From a bacterium (lineage in GTDB: Bacteria; Ratteibacteria; UBA8468; B48-G9; JAFGKM01): 28,269 bases of DNA. The notes under the pieces are model-generated. The model was not told where the DNA came from. It saw only the letters and a program-made list of their open reading frames with translations, and ran no database searches. The DNA lies in the NCBI GenBank assembly GCA_035371905.1, contig DAORXQ010000016.1, forward strand, positions 1-28,269, in the 5' to 3' direction. Position numbers and translations under genes: made by a program. Shown one piece after another: positions 1 through 8,174 of this stretch. Every line of letters begins with the position of its first letter. Positions within the stretch are counted from its first letter, which is position 1.

Positions 1-453
1 TATTTAATTAATGACAGAGTAGATATATGTTTTTTATGTGAAGGTGATGGAGTTCATTTAGGAAAAAATGATCTTGATGTAGAAAGTGTCAGAAAAATAT
101 TACCTGATAAAATTGTAGGTGTTTCAACAGGGAATATAGAAGATGTAAAAGAAGTTAAAAATGGAGATATAGATTATATTGCGATTGGTTCTATTTTTAA
201 ATCTCCGACAAAACCAGAAAAAAAACCTGTTGGAAAAGATATTTTAAGAAGAATAAAAGAAATTATATCTATACCTCTTATAGGGATTGGGGGTATAAAT
301 ATAGAAAATGCAGGGGAAGTTATTGAAAAAGGAGCGGATGGAGTGGCTGTTATAAGTGTTGTGGAAAATTCAGAAAATCCTGAAAAAATAATAAAAAAGT
401 TAAAGGAGGAGATAAAAAAAGGATGGAAGAAAAAGGGAAAAAGAATAATTTGA
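1..453 (+). CDS. thiE: Thiamine-phosphate synthase, C-terminal part (5' truncated by window edge)
   Basis: The frame is open from base 1 and ends at TGA 451-453, giving about 150 residues of a protein usually near 205. The visible part holds the ThiE signatures: an INDRVD segment at the left edge, then DGVHLGKND, GVSTGNIED, a phosphate-binding IGSIFKSPTK segment and a C-terminal GIGGIN strand-loop. These match the TIM-barrel family that joins HMP-PP and thiazole phosphate to make thiamine phosphate in the cytoplasm. TenI-like paralogues share the fold, but the SPTK and HLGK segments favour true ThiE. Its 3' end overlaps the ftsH start by 31 bases, so the two are probably co-transcribed and coupled. 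The N-terminus and promoter lie outside the window. Confidence 0.85.
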   Translation, partial: YLINDRVDICFLCEGDGVHLGKNDLDVESVRKILPDKIVGVSTGNIEDVKEVKNGDIDYIAIGSIFKSPTKPEKKPVGKDILRRIKEIISIPLIGIGGINIENAGEVIEKGADGVAVISVVENSENPEKIIKKLKEEIKKGWKKKGKRII

Positions 454-2285
454 ATTTTTTGAAAGGTTTTTTATTCTGGGTTCTGGTTATAATTTTTATT
501 TTTGCTCTTTTGAAATTTTCTGAAGTTGAAGGGAAAAAGATAAACTTAATTTATAGTGATTTCATAAATGAGGTTAAAAAAGGTAATATTGAAGGTGTAT
601 TGTCTATAAAAAAGAATATAGTTTACGGAAAATTAAAGGATGGAAGAAATTTTTATACTTTTATTGGAGAAGACCCTGATTTAAACAGAATTTTAATTGA
701 TAATAATATTTCTTTTAAATATGAGCCAGGTAACTGGATAGCAGAACTCATTCCGTATATTATTCCTGCTTTGATTTTCTTTTTTATTTTCTGGATGTTT
801 ATAAAACAGGCGAATATTGAAAGAAATAGGGTTATGTCTTTTGCAAGAAGTACTCCTATAATTCCAAATCCAAGAAATAGAGTTACTTTTGAAGATGTGG
901 CTGGATGTGAGGAAGCAAAGGAAGAGTTAAAAGAAATAATTGAATTTTTGAAAAATCCAAAAAAATTTCAGAAACTCGGTGGTAAAATTCCAAAAGGAGT
1001 TCTTTTAATAGGTCCTCCTGGGACAGGTAAAACTCTCCTTGCAAAAGCAGTTGCAGGAGAAGCAGGAGTTCCTTTTTTAAGTATGAGTGGTTCTGATTTT
1101 GTTGAAATGTTTGTTGGAGTTGGTGCAGCAAGGGTAAGAGACCTTTTTAGACAGGCAAAACGGCTTGCTCCATGTATTGTGTTTATTGATGAAATTGATG
1201 CTGTTGGAAGACAGAGATTTGCTGGGCTTGGAGGAGGACATGATGAAAGAGAACAGACATTGAATCAACTACTTGTTGAAATGGATGGATTTCAAACGGA
1301 TGAAGGTATAATTGTTATGGCTGCGACAAATAGACCCGATGTTTTAGACCCTGCTTTAACAAGGCCTGGAAGATTTGACAGAACAGTGGTTGTTACACTT
1401 CCTGATGTTAAGGCAAGGGAAAAAATTTTAAAAGTTCATACAAAAAATAAACCGCTTGATAGTTCTGTTGACCTTTCTTTAATAGCAAGAGCAACACCGG
1501 GACTTTCAGGAGCTGACCTTGCAAATATTGTTAATGAAGCAGCACTTCTTGCAGCAAAAAAAGGAAAAGAAAAAATTGATATGAGTGATTTTGAGGAAGC
1601 AAAGGATAAGGTTTTAATGGGAGTTGAAAGGAAAAGTTTATATGTAAGTGAAGAGGAGAAAAAAATTATTGCTTATCATGAGGCAGGTCATACTCTTGTT
1701 CAGAAAAGTTTGCCAGAGGTATATCCTGTTCATAAAGTAACAATTATTCCAAGAGGACAGGCACTTGGAATAACTCATATACTTCCCGATAAGGATAGGT
1801 TTCTTGAAAGTGATACATACTATAAAAATTCACTTGCAGCACTTCTTGCAGGAAGGGCAACAGAAGAAATTGTTTTTGGCAGGAAATTTACTGGTAGTGA
1901 AAATGATTTAAGGGTAGCAACAGAGATTGCAAAAAAAATGGTATGTGAGTGGGGAATGAGCGAAAATTTAGGTCCTATAAGTTTCAGACCCCATGAGGCA
2001 GTTTTTCTTGGTAGAGACCTTGTTCAGCAGAGAGAATTCAGTGAAGAGACATCAAGAGAAATTGATAAGGAGATAAAGAAGATTCTTGAAGAAGCAGAGG
2101 CAAGAGCAAAAGAAATAATAATGAAAAATAGGGATAAACTTGATATTCTTGTTAAAGAATTGCTTGAAAAAGAAACATTGACATCAGAAGATATTGATAA
2201 AATTCTTGGGATAGAAAAAGGAGAGGAAAATGGACATAGTGAAAATAGAAAAGGGGATGGAACTGATAATAGAAGCACTGGGTAA
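423..2285 (+). CDS. ftsH: ATP-dependent zinc metalloprotease FtsH
   Basis: This 620-residue protein has the full FtsH layout. A transmembrane segment spans about 13-31, a small extracytoplasmic domain 35-105, and a second transmembrane segment about 108-127. The AAA+ module follows, with Walker A GPPGTGKT at 197-204, a FVG pore loop near 230, Walker B IVFIDEID at 252-259 and a second region of homology ending [10 protein letters not shown] at 311-320. The peptidase domain carries HEAGH at 419-423 and a third zinc ligand, Asp495, in GSENDL. It is a membrane-anchored hexameric protease that extracts and degrades membrane and regulatory proteins. The ATG at 423 follows GGAGGAGA (about 405-412) and lies inside the thiE 3' end. 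Its own 3' end overlaps folE by 56 bases. ftsH often sits next to folate genes in other bacteria, and folE fits that pattern. Confidence 0.97.
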   Translation: MEEKGKKNNLNFLKGFLFWVLVIIFIFALLKFSEVEGKKINLIYSDFINEVKKGNIEGVLSIKKNIVYGKLKDGRNFYTFIGEDPDLNRILIDNNISFKYEPGNWIAELIPYIIPALIFFFIFWMFIKQANIERNRVMSFARSTPIIPNPRNRVTFEDVAGCEEAKEELKEIIEFLKNPKKFQKLGGKIPKGVLLIGPPGTGKTLLAKAVAGEAGVPFLSMSGSDFVEMFVGVGAARVRDLFRQAKRLAPCIVFIDEIDAVGRQRFAGLGGGHDEREQTLNQLLVEMDGFQTDEGIIVMAATNRPDVLDPALTRPGRFDRTVVVTLPDVKAREKILKVHTKNKPLDSSVDLSLIARATPGLSGADLANIVNEAALLAAKKGKEKIDMSDFEEAKDKVLMGVERKSLYVSEEEKKIIAYHEAGHTLVQKSLPEVYPVHKVTIIPRGQALGITHILPDKDRFLESDTYYKNSLAALLAGRATEEIVFGRKFTGSENDLRVATEIAKKMVCEWGMSENLGPISFRPHEAVFLGRDLVQQREFSEETSREIDKEIKKILEEAEARAKEIIMKNRDKLDILVKELLEKETLTSEDIDKILGIEKGEENGHSENRKGDGTDNRSTG

Positions 2286-2799
2286 AAATATAGACAAGAA
2301 AAAACTTAAAGATACACCAAAAAGAGTTGCAAAGATGTACGAAGAGATTTTCAGTGGAATAGATGTTGACCCTAAAAAAGTTCTGGGGAAGGTCTTCAAG
2401 GAGGATTTTAATGAACTTGTACTTGTTAAAGATATAAATTTTTATTCAATATGTGAACACCACTTTCTTCCATTTTTCGGGAAAGCACATGTTGCCTATT
2501 TACCGGATGGTAATAATGTTGTTGGAATAAGTAAAATTGCCCGTCTTGTTGATGTACTTTCAAAAAGACCTCAATTACAGGAAAGAATGACAAATCAGAT
2601 AGTGGATATAATTATGGATGTTTTAACACCTCAGGGTGCAATGGCAATAATTGAAGCAGAACATATGTGTATGATAATGAGAGGGATAAAAAAACCAGGG
2701 ACAAAAATAGTAACAAGTGCTATGAGAGGTATATTTTTAAGAGATTTAAGAACAAGAACTGAAGCACTCAATTTGATTTCTCCATCAATCCGTTTTTGA
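2230..2799 (+). CDS. folE: GTP cyclohydrolase I
   Basis: This 189-residue protein catalyses the first step of tetrahydrofolate synthesis from GTP (7,8-dihydroneopterin triphosphate). It has the family zinc ligands Cys75 and His78 in ICEHHFLPFFG and Cys147 in EAEHMCM. It also has the GISKIARLVD and SKRPQLQERMT blocks and the RGIKKPGTKIVTSAMRG terminal motif. The length is that of a short bacterial FolE lacking the long N-terminal helix of the E. coli enzyme. I chose ATG 2230 because AGGAG lies just upstream within ftsH. A second in-frame ATG at 2257 would remove helix residues that align with the family. The stop ends at 2799, the base before the stop codon of the convergent small membrane protein, so there is no intergenic terminator. 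Confidence 0.96.
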   Translation: MDIVKIEKGMELIIEALGKNIDKKKLKDTPKRVAKMYEEIFSGIDVDPKKVLGKVFKEDFNELVLVKDINFYSICEHHFLPFFGKAHVAYLPDGNNVVGISKIARLVDVLSKRPQLQERMTNQIVDIIMDVLTPQGAMAIIEAEHMCMIMRGIKKPGTKIVTSAMRGIFLRDLRTRTEALNLISPSIRF

Positions 2800-2973
2800 T
2801 TATTTCATAAATGGAGAAAGAAGGATAACAATCCCTGCTATCATCAAAATAATTCCAGCAACTGCTATAATGTCAGAAGTGGATTCCTTTTCATATGTCA
2901 ACCTTGGTTTAAATGTTAAAAAAATTCCACCCAGTAATAATAAAAAACCCAGAATTATAAATATACCTTTCAT
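2800..2973 (-). CDS. Small two-helix membrane protein, unknown function (57 aa)
   Basis: I translated this short frame from the reverse strand. ATG is at 2973 and TAA at 2800-2802. Residues about 4-20 (IFIILGFLLLLGGIFL) and 34-54 (IIAVAGIILMIAGIVILL) form two hydrophobic helices joined by a polar, charged loop containing FKPRLTYEKEST. A good Shine-Dalgarno (AAGGAGAA on the - strand) precedes the ATG. The gene starts 6 bases after the stop of the upstream methylthiotransferase gene, so it is probably the last gene of that operon. Its stop codon touches the folE stop. I do not recognise a family. The spacing, RBS and paired helices argue that it is real. Confidence 0.72.
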   Translation of the reverse strand: MKGIFIILGFLLLLGGIFLTFKPRLTYEKESTSDIIAVAGIILMIAGIVILLSPFMK

Positions 2974-2979
2974 TTTTAT

Positions 2980-4170
2980 TTATTCTCCTTTTTCTTTTAT
3001 AATTTTTCCAGATAGAAAATTTTTTAAAATTTTTTCAGCAGTTACAGAAATAATTTCATTTTTTAAATTTTTATCAGAATTAACTATTACAGGAATATAA
3101 TTTTCTGAATATCCTTTCAAGAAGTTCCCAGTTTTTTCTTCAATCAAAACTTCAAGTTTTTTACCAATAAAATTTTCTTTAACTTTTTTGCTTGAATAAT
3201 TTGAAATTTTTAAAATTTTCTTAAATCTTTCTTTTTTTGTTTTTTCCTCTACTTTATCAGGAAGATTTATTGCAACTGTATTTTTTCTTTCTGAATAGGG
3301 AAAAATATGAACTTTTAAAAATTTAATTTTATCAATAGCCATACAAGTTTTTTCAAAATCTTCCTCTTTTTCCCCAGGAAATCCAACTATTACGTCTGTT
3401 GTGAAAGTCACCCTATCTATATTTTCCTTAATCATATCAATCTTTTCAAGATAATCGTTAAAAGTATATCTTCTTCCCATTAAATTTAAAATCCTATCTG
3501 AACCACTTTGAAGAGGAATATGAAAATGCGGACAGAATTTATTTATTTTTTTTAAAGAATTGATAAAAAATTCATTAATATAATAAATTTCAATTGAACT
3601 CAACCTAATCCTTTTTATTTCTTTTATTTCTTCTATTTTTTCAAGAAGGGAAAGAAGTTTTTCACCTGTATCTTTTCCATAAGAACCAAGGTCAATCCCT
3701 GTAAGAACAATTTCTTTATATCCGTTTTCTCCAAGTTTTTTTATTTCCTCAATTATATCTTTTTCTTTTCTGCTTTTAACCTTTCCTCTAACAAAAGGAA
3801 CAATGCAGTAAGTACAGAAATTTTCACATCCATCTTCTATTTTTACAAAGGCACGAGTATGTTCATCAAAACGTTCAATTTTATCTTTGAACTTTAAGAA
3901 AAAATCTCTTTCAACAAAATTTATATTTTCAAGTTCTCTTAGTTTACCATTTTTTTTGATAAGACATCCTGTTAAATATATTTTTTTTCCTTCTTTTAAC
4001 AATTTTTTTATTTTTTTCTTTACTTCTTTTTCTACTTTTTCAGTAACACAGCATGAGTTTAAAATAACAATATTTTCTGATTTAAAATTGTCATCCTTCT
4101 CTATATTTTCTTTTATGAGTTGGCTTTCATATTGGTTAACTTTACAACCAAAAGTAATAACCTTTGCCAT
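2980..4170 (-). CDS. mtaB: MiaB/MtaB-family tRNA methylthiotransferase (probable MtaB)
   Basis: This 396-residue radical SAM enzyme has an N-terminal UPF0004 domain whose three cluster cysteines are visible: Cys9 in TFGCKVNQYES, Cys40 in NSCCVTE and Cys69 in LTGC. The radical SAM CxxxCxxC follows at Cys115, Cys119 and Cys122 in DGCENFCTYCIVPFVRG. The C-terminal part (about 330-385) looks like a TRAM-type RNA-binding domain. GCKVNQYES is typical of MtaB, which adds a methylthio group to t6A at position 37 of ANN-decoding tRNAs. MiaB usually reads GCQMN at this point. The gene begins one base after the glycosyltransferase stop and is followed by the 57-residue membrane protein. Family assignment is firm, while the MtaB-over-MiaB call rests on that motif and on length. 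Confidence 0.88.
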   Translation of the reverse strand: MAKVITFGCKVNQYESQLIKENIEKDDNFKSENIVILNSCCVTEKVEKEVKKKIKKLLKEGKKIYLTGCLIKKNGKLRELENINFVERDFFLKFKDKIERFDEHTRAFVKIEDGCENFCTYCIVPFVRGKVKSRKEKDIIEEIKKLGENGYKEIVLTGIDLGSYGKDTGEKLLSLLEKIEEIKEIKRIRLSSIEIYYINEFFINSLKKINKFCPHFHIPLQSGSDRILNLMGRRYTFNDYLEKIDMIKENIDRVTFTTDVIVGFPGEKEEDFEKTCMAIDKIKFLKVHIFPYSERKNTVAINLPDKVEEKTKKERFKKILKISNYSSKKVKENFIGKKLEVLIEEKTGNFLKGYSENYIPVIVNSDKNLKNEIISVTAEKILKNFLSGKIIKEKGE

Positions 4171-4171
4171 T

Positions 4172-6421
4172 TTATATTTCTTCTATTTCAAGACGAGCAA
4201 GTAAATAGGAAATGGTAGATTCTGCCCCTTGATTTCTATTTGGTCCTGATTTTGAAAGTCCATCATAACAACCACCTGTAACAGGGTCATACATCATTTC
4301 ACCTTTAGTATTTCTTCCAAGGAACCAGTCAAATACAATTAAAGATAAGTTTCCATATTTTTCATCTCCGGTCAATTTTTCTGCTTTTTTTAATGCCTCA
4401 ATCATACATGCCGCTTCAATTGGTTGCTGGTCATAATATGCTCTTTTCCCACCTTTTATGTACCAGCCATTATTTCCTATAGGGATAAATCTGTTTTCTA
4501 TGATTGTAAGGTCAATAAGAAAATTGAGAGTTTCCATCCCAATATCAAAATATTTTTTATCCTCAAGTATCTCATAGGCATAAAGCAAACCACATGGTAA
4601 TTTAGCATTTTCATAAGTTATTATGTTTTCAAACCATTTCCAGTTTGGTTCGCTTGAATTCTGGTAATTTTCAATTATTCTTTCAGCAAGTTTTTTTGCA
4701 ATCTCTCTTACTCTTTCATTATTTTCGGTTTTTAAGTAGTAGTAAAGTCCTGCCAGACAATTAGCCATTCCCCTTAATGAATTGATGTTTTCAATCTGGG
4801 GTAAGGCAAGATCAAATATGTGTTTTGCTGCACCTTTAATATTTTCGTAGATAAAATCACTTGAAAGAAGAAACCCAATAGCCCATATACATCTACCAAA
4901 ACAATCATCTCCTCCATCTGTATCAAGAAAGTTCCTATCATAGCCGAGTAAATTATGAAATCTTCCATTTGATTTTTGCATGTAATAAATAAAACTCAGA
5001 TATATATTTATGAGATTTAAACTTTTCTGGTCTATACACATATTATAATGTTTTGTTACAACCACAAGTCCTCTTGCATTATCATCTATGGTGTAACCTG
5101 TTTTTCTATCAGCCATAGAAAATTTAGCATGCTGTATTATTCCAACATCATCTGTAAGTGTTTCAAGATGGGTTAGTTTTATTGGAAGCAATCTATCCTC
5201 AAAATAAATAGAAGCACTTTCTCCTCTACTGGAACTGACTCTTGAAAACAAAGTTAAATATTCCCATGCAACTTTTTCCCATGTCATTTTTTGTCCGAGT
5301 TTATATGCTTCTCTTTCTATCTGCTTCTTTTTTTCTGGATTTTTCAAGAGATAAAGGACTGTATCACTAATACTTTCAGGGTCCCTGAAATTCACAATTA
5401 ACCCTCTTTTACCATTTTCAAAAATATCTTTTGCATAAAGATAAGGGGTTGAAATACATGCCTTACCGCATCCGATTGCATAGGACAGAGTTCCACTTGT
5501 AATCTGTCCAGGGTTTAGATATGGAGTTATATAAATATCAGTTGCTCCAAGATAATCAAGCAATTCTTCAAGAGTTAAAAATTTATTCACAAATTTTACA
5601 TTATTAACAATATTCAATCTCTCACATTCTTTAATCAGAAATTCCCTATAACTTTCTCCTTCCTGTTTTACTATATTTGGGTGTGTAGCACCTATTATTA
5701 AATATACAACATCAGGAAATTCTTTTAAAATCGATGGAAGAGAATATATTACATATTCAAGTCCTTTTCCCCTGCTTAAAAGTCCAAAAGTTGAAAGGAC
5801 TATTTTATTATTTAAATTTAATTTTTCTTTAAAATAATTGGTTGGCCTTAAATAAGAAAAAGGGACACCATGATAAATTAATTCTATCTTTCTTTTTGCA
5901 ATTCCATAAAAATCATTTAAAAGTTCTTTTGCGATATTTGTCATCACAACAATATATGAACTTTTTTCGGATATCTTTCTCACAATTTCTCTCATTTTCT
6001 GGGGTGGATTTGGTAGTACTGTATGAAATGTTGTTACACAGGGTTTTTTGAGATGTTCAAGAAATTCAAGAAGATACTCTCCATACTCTCCACCAAATAT
6101 ACCAAATTCATGCTGTATCCCAACAATTTCAATTTCAGATTCGTTTACAAATTCACCTGCTTTTCTGTAATCCTCTATTTCTTCAATAGTAATAATTCTG
6201 ACAACTTCTTCAGGATAATTATAAGTGTCGTCTTTTCCGTTTAAGGCAATAACTTTTGATGGAATTAAAATATTATAGTTGTCAATATGTCTTAATAAAT
6301 CATTTGTAAAAGTAGCAATTCCACATGGTTTTGGTATATAAGTTGAAAGAAAACAGATTTTTGGTTTATATATACTATACTCAGTTGGTTTAAAAAATCT
6401 CGTTTTTGTTACTATTTCCAT
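4172..6421 (-). CDS. GT-B glycosyltransferase (GT4-like) with C-terminal alpha-helical toroid-like domain
   Basis: This protein has 749 residues. Residues 20-395 are a GT-B glycosyltransferase. The N-terminal Rossmann half has FLSTYIPKPCGIATFT at 24-39 and a QHEFGIFGG loop at 103-111. The C-terminal half has FGLLSRGKGLEYV at 212-224 and a nucleotide-sugar loop, GQITSGTLSYAIGCGKACIS, around 305-324. From about 415 a second domain starts with HLETLTDD and TGYTIDDNARG (441-451). It contains DTDGGDDCFGR and ends GPNRNQGAESTISYLLARLE, a repeating helical pattern like an (alpha/alpha)6 glycosidase-type toroid. The protein probably transfers a sugar made by the adjacent nucleotidyltransferase (2-base gap) and may trim or bind the glycan through its tail. 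The substrate cannot be told from sequence. No signal peptide is seen, so it is probably cytoplasmic. Confidence 0.82.
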   Translation of the reverse strand: MEIVTKTRFFKPTEYSIYKPKICFLSTYIPKPCGIATFTNDLLRHIDNYNILIPSKVIALNGKDDTYNYPEEVVRIITIEEIEDYRKAGEFVNESEIEIVGIQHEFGIFGGEYGEYLLEFLEHLKKPCVTTFHTVLPNPPQKMREIVRKISEKSSYIVVMTNIAKELLNDFYGIAKRKIELIYHGVPFSYLRPTNYFKEKLNLNNKIVLSTFGLLSRGKGLEYVIYSLPSILKEFPDVVYLIIGATHPNIVKQEGESYREFLIKECERLNIVNNVKFVNKFLTLEELLDYLGATDIYITPYLNPGQITSGTLSYAIGCGKACISTPYLYAKDIFENGKRGLIVNFRDPESISDTVLYLLKNPEKKKQIEREAYKLGQKMTWEKVAWEYLTLFSRVSSSRGESASIYFEDRLLPIKLTHLETLTDDVGIIQHAKFSMADRKTGYTIDDNARGLVVVTKHYNMCIDQKSLNLINIYLSFIYYMQKSNGRFHNLLGYDRNFLDTDGGDDCFGRCIWAIGFLLSSDFIYENIKGAAKHIFDLALPQIENINSLRGMANCLAGLYYYLKTENNERVREIAKKLAERIIENYQNSSEPNWKWFENIITYENAKLPCGLLYAYEILEDKKYFDIGMETLNFLIDLTIIENRFIPIGNNGWYIKGGKRAYYDQQPIEAACMIEALKKAEKLTGDEKYGNLSLIVFDWFLGRNTKGEMMYDPVTGGCYDGLSKSGPNRNQGAESTISYLLARLEIEEI

Positions 6422-6423
6422 TT

Positions 6424-7482
6424 TTATTCCGAAATTTTTGAAAATTGATTTATATAAGAATTATCGCCTATTGCAGAATTTTTAACTAAACAATTATTTC
6501 TGATTATAACAGAATCTCCAATTATAGAATTTTCTATGATACACTCATCTCCAATAAATACATTTCCAAAAATTATGGAGTTTTCAATAATACAATTTTT
6601 CCCTATAAATGATTTTTTACCTATAATAACCTTTCCCTTAAATATTGAATTTTCACCAATTATAACATTTTCATCTGCAATCAACTTCCCTTCAACGATT
6701 ACATTATTTCCAATTAAAACATTATCTTTTTTTTCTATATTTTTTTCTGATTTTTTGTAAAGAAGTTCAATTTTTCCATCAATTAAATCAAAATTCCCTT
6801 TTTTATATTTATCAATTGTTCCGACATCAAGCCAGTATCCATAATGAATATATCCATACATATCTTTACCTTTTTGAAGAATTTGAGGGAATGTCTCTTT
6901 TTCAACCGAAACTTCTTTATTTTCTGGTATTTCTTCAAGAACTTCTGGTTGAAAAATATAAACACCTGCATTTACTGTATCAGTAATAATTTCTTCTTTT
7001 TTTGGTTTTTCAATGAATTTAATTATTTTCATATCATCATCAGTTAAAATTAAACCATAAGATGAAGGGTCTGGAACTTTTATCATCCCTATTGTTATAA
7101 ATGCATTCTTTTCTTTATGAAAATTTAAGATTTTCTCAAGATTAAAATCTGCAAGGACGTCTCCGTTAAACACAAAAAATGGGTCTTTCCCTTTTAAAAA
7201 CTTTTCAGCATTCTTTATTCCACCACCTGTCCCAAGTGGTTTTTTTTCATATGATAAATAAACCTTAATTCCCATCTGTTTTCCAATCTCTATTGCTTTT
7301 TTAAAATCATCCCCTTTATAACCCACTCCGAGAACAACATCTACTATTCCATAGTTTTTCAATAATTCAAATTGATAACTTATAAAAGGATAATTTACAA
7401 TTGGTAAAAGCGCTTTTGGTGTTGTTATTGTAAAAGGTCTTAATCTTGTACCGAATCCCCCTAAAAGCAAAAGCGCCTTCAT
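6424..7482 (-). CDS. Sugar-1-phosphate nucleotidyltransferase with hexapeptide-repeat tail
   Basis: This 352-residue protein has an N-terminal nucleotidyltransferase domain with the signature LLLGGFGTRLRPFT at residues 5-18, PKALLPI following, and a FNGDV metal-site strand near 107. A GTGGGIKNAE loop lies near 85. From about 245 to 345 it carries hexapeptide-like repeats of the left-handed beta-helix type (IGNNVIVEG, IGENSIFKG, IGKKSFIGK and more). This is the layout of GDP-mannose or dTDP/UDP-glucose pyrophosphorylases. The substrate base and sugar are not certain. It is the first gene of the - strand operon. ATG 7482 is preceded by AAGGAGAT and a recognisable promoter. It probably supplies the activated sugar for the neighbouring glycosyltransferase. 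Confidence 0.88.
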   Translation of the reverse strand: MKALLLLGGFGTRLRPFTITTPKALLPIVNYPFISYQFELLKNYGIVDVVLGVGYKGDDFKKAIEIGKQMGIKVYLSYEKKPLGTGGGIKNAEKFLKGKDPFFVFNGDVLADFNLEKILNFHKEKNAFITIGMIKVPDPSSYGLILTDDDMKIIKFIEKPKKEEIITDTVNAGVYIFQPEVLEEIPENKEVSVEKETFPQILQKGKDMYGYIHYGYWLDVGTIDKYKKGNFDLIDGKIELLYKKSEKNIEKKDNVLIGNNVIVEGKLIADENVIIGENSIFKGKVIIGKKSFIGKNCIIENSIIFGNVFIGDECIIENSIIGDSVIIRNNCLVKNSAIGDNSYINQFSKISE

Positions 7483-7535
7483 ACTTATCTCCTTTTTGAT
7501 TTTAAAATGAATTTATCATTTGAGAACATATATAT

Positions 7536-7564
7536 ATTTTACCCTATTATCTCTTTTTTCGCAA
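7536..7564 (-). promoter_or_regulatory. Sigma-70-type promoter for the nucleotidyltransferase operon
   Basis: Read on the - strand, TTGCGA (7564-7559) and TAAAAT (7541-7536) are separated by 17 bases and lie about 54 bases before ATG 7482. Box match is 4/6 and 5/6. The 127-base gap between the HTH-receiver gene and this gene holds nothing else I recognise. Confidence 0.5.
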
Positions 7565-7609
7565 AGAAAAAGACATGAAAATTTGAGAAATGAAAATTGA
7601 ACAGTATTT

Positions 7610-8173
7610 TTAAATCTGAACTATATTTTTTATTGTCTTTTCTATCTCTTTATAATCAAATGGTTTTATGAAGATATAATCAGCACCCTCTTCTTTTGCT
7701 TTTTTTATATTTTCTTCTTCCGGATGACCTGTGATAACGATAATAACAATATTTTTCAAATTAGGGTCATTTTTTATAATATTTAAAACCTCAAATCCAT
7801 TAATACCAGGCATAAATATATCAAGTATTAAAATTTCTGGTTTAAAAGAATACAGATATTTTCCAACTTCAAATCCATTATAAGCAGTTATTATTCTGAA
7901 ATTTGTATTTCTTCTTTCAAGGAATTCTTTTAAAGAATTTGATATATCAACATTATCATCTCCAATTAAAATCTTTACTTCTTTTTCTGTTTCATATCCT
8001 AAAAGTTTTCTCTCTTTCATTATCCTTTCTACTTCTTTTTTTAAAATCACCCATCTTCCACCAGGTAATCTAACTCCTTCAATTTTTTTATCTATTATCC
8101 ATTTATAAACAGTAATTCTGCTCACTCCAATTATTTTTCCAAGTTCTCCTGTTGTATAAAATTTCTTTTCCAT
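7610..8173 (-). CDS. Excisionase/MerR-type HTH protein with C-terminal response-regulator receiver domain
   Basis: The protein has 187 residues from ATG 8173. Residues 5-50 form an excisionase/MerR-like winged helix-turn-helix (YTTGELGKIIGVSRITVYKWI, then VRLPGGRWVI). Residues 66-185 form a CheY-like receiver with the acidic pair Asp72/Asp73, phospho-acceptor Asp118 in LILDIFMPG, Thr148 and Lys160 in FIKPF. All receiver key residues are present, so it should be phosphorylatable. The order HTH-then-receiver is the reverse of common response regulators. An upstream TTG at 8191 gives six more residues, but ATG 8173 has AGGTGG at the right spacing (8185-8180). The start lies one base after the radical SAM gene stop, which implies co-expression. 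No histidine kinase is in the window. DNA target and signal are unknown. Confidence 0.85.
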   Translation of the reverse strand: MEKKFYTTGELGKIIGVSRITVYKWIIDKKIEGVRLPGGRWVILKKEVERIMKERKLLGYETEKEVKILIGDDNVDISNSLKEFLERRNTNFRIITAYNGFEVGKYLYSFKPEILILDIFMPGINGFEVLNIIKNDPNLKNIVIIVITGHPEEENIKKAKEEGADYIFIKPFDYKEIEKTIKNIVQI

Positions 8174-8174
8174 A

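Noticed and set aside
2870..3100. + strand frame after folE
   Set aside because: It covers the better-supported small membrane gene on the - strand and the mtaB end, and has no RBS or recognisable domain.
4774..4968. - strand short frame within the glycosyltransferase
   Set aside because: It is an alternate frame inside the toroid-like domain, with no RBS or domain.
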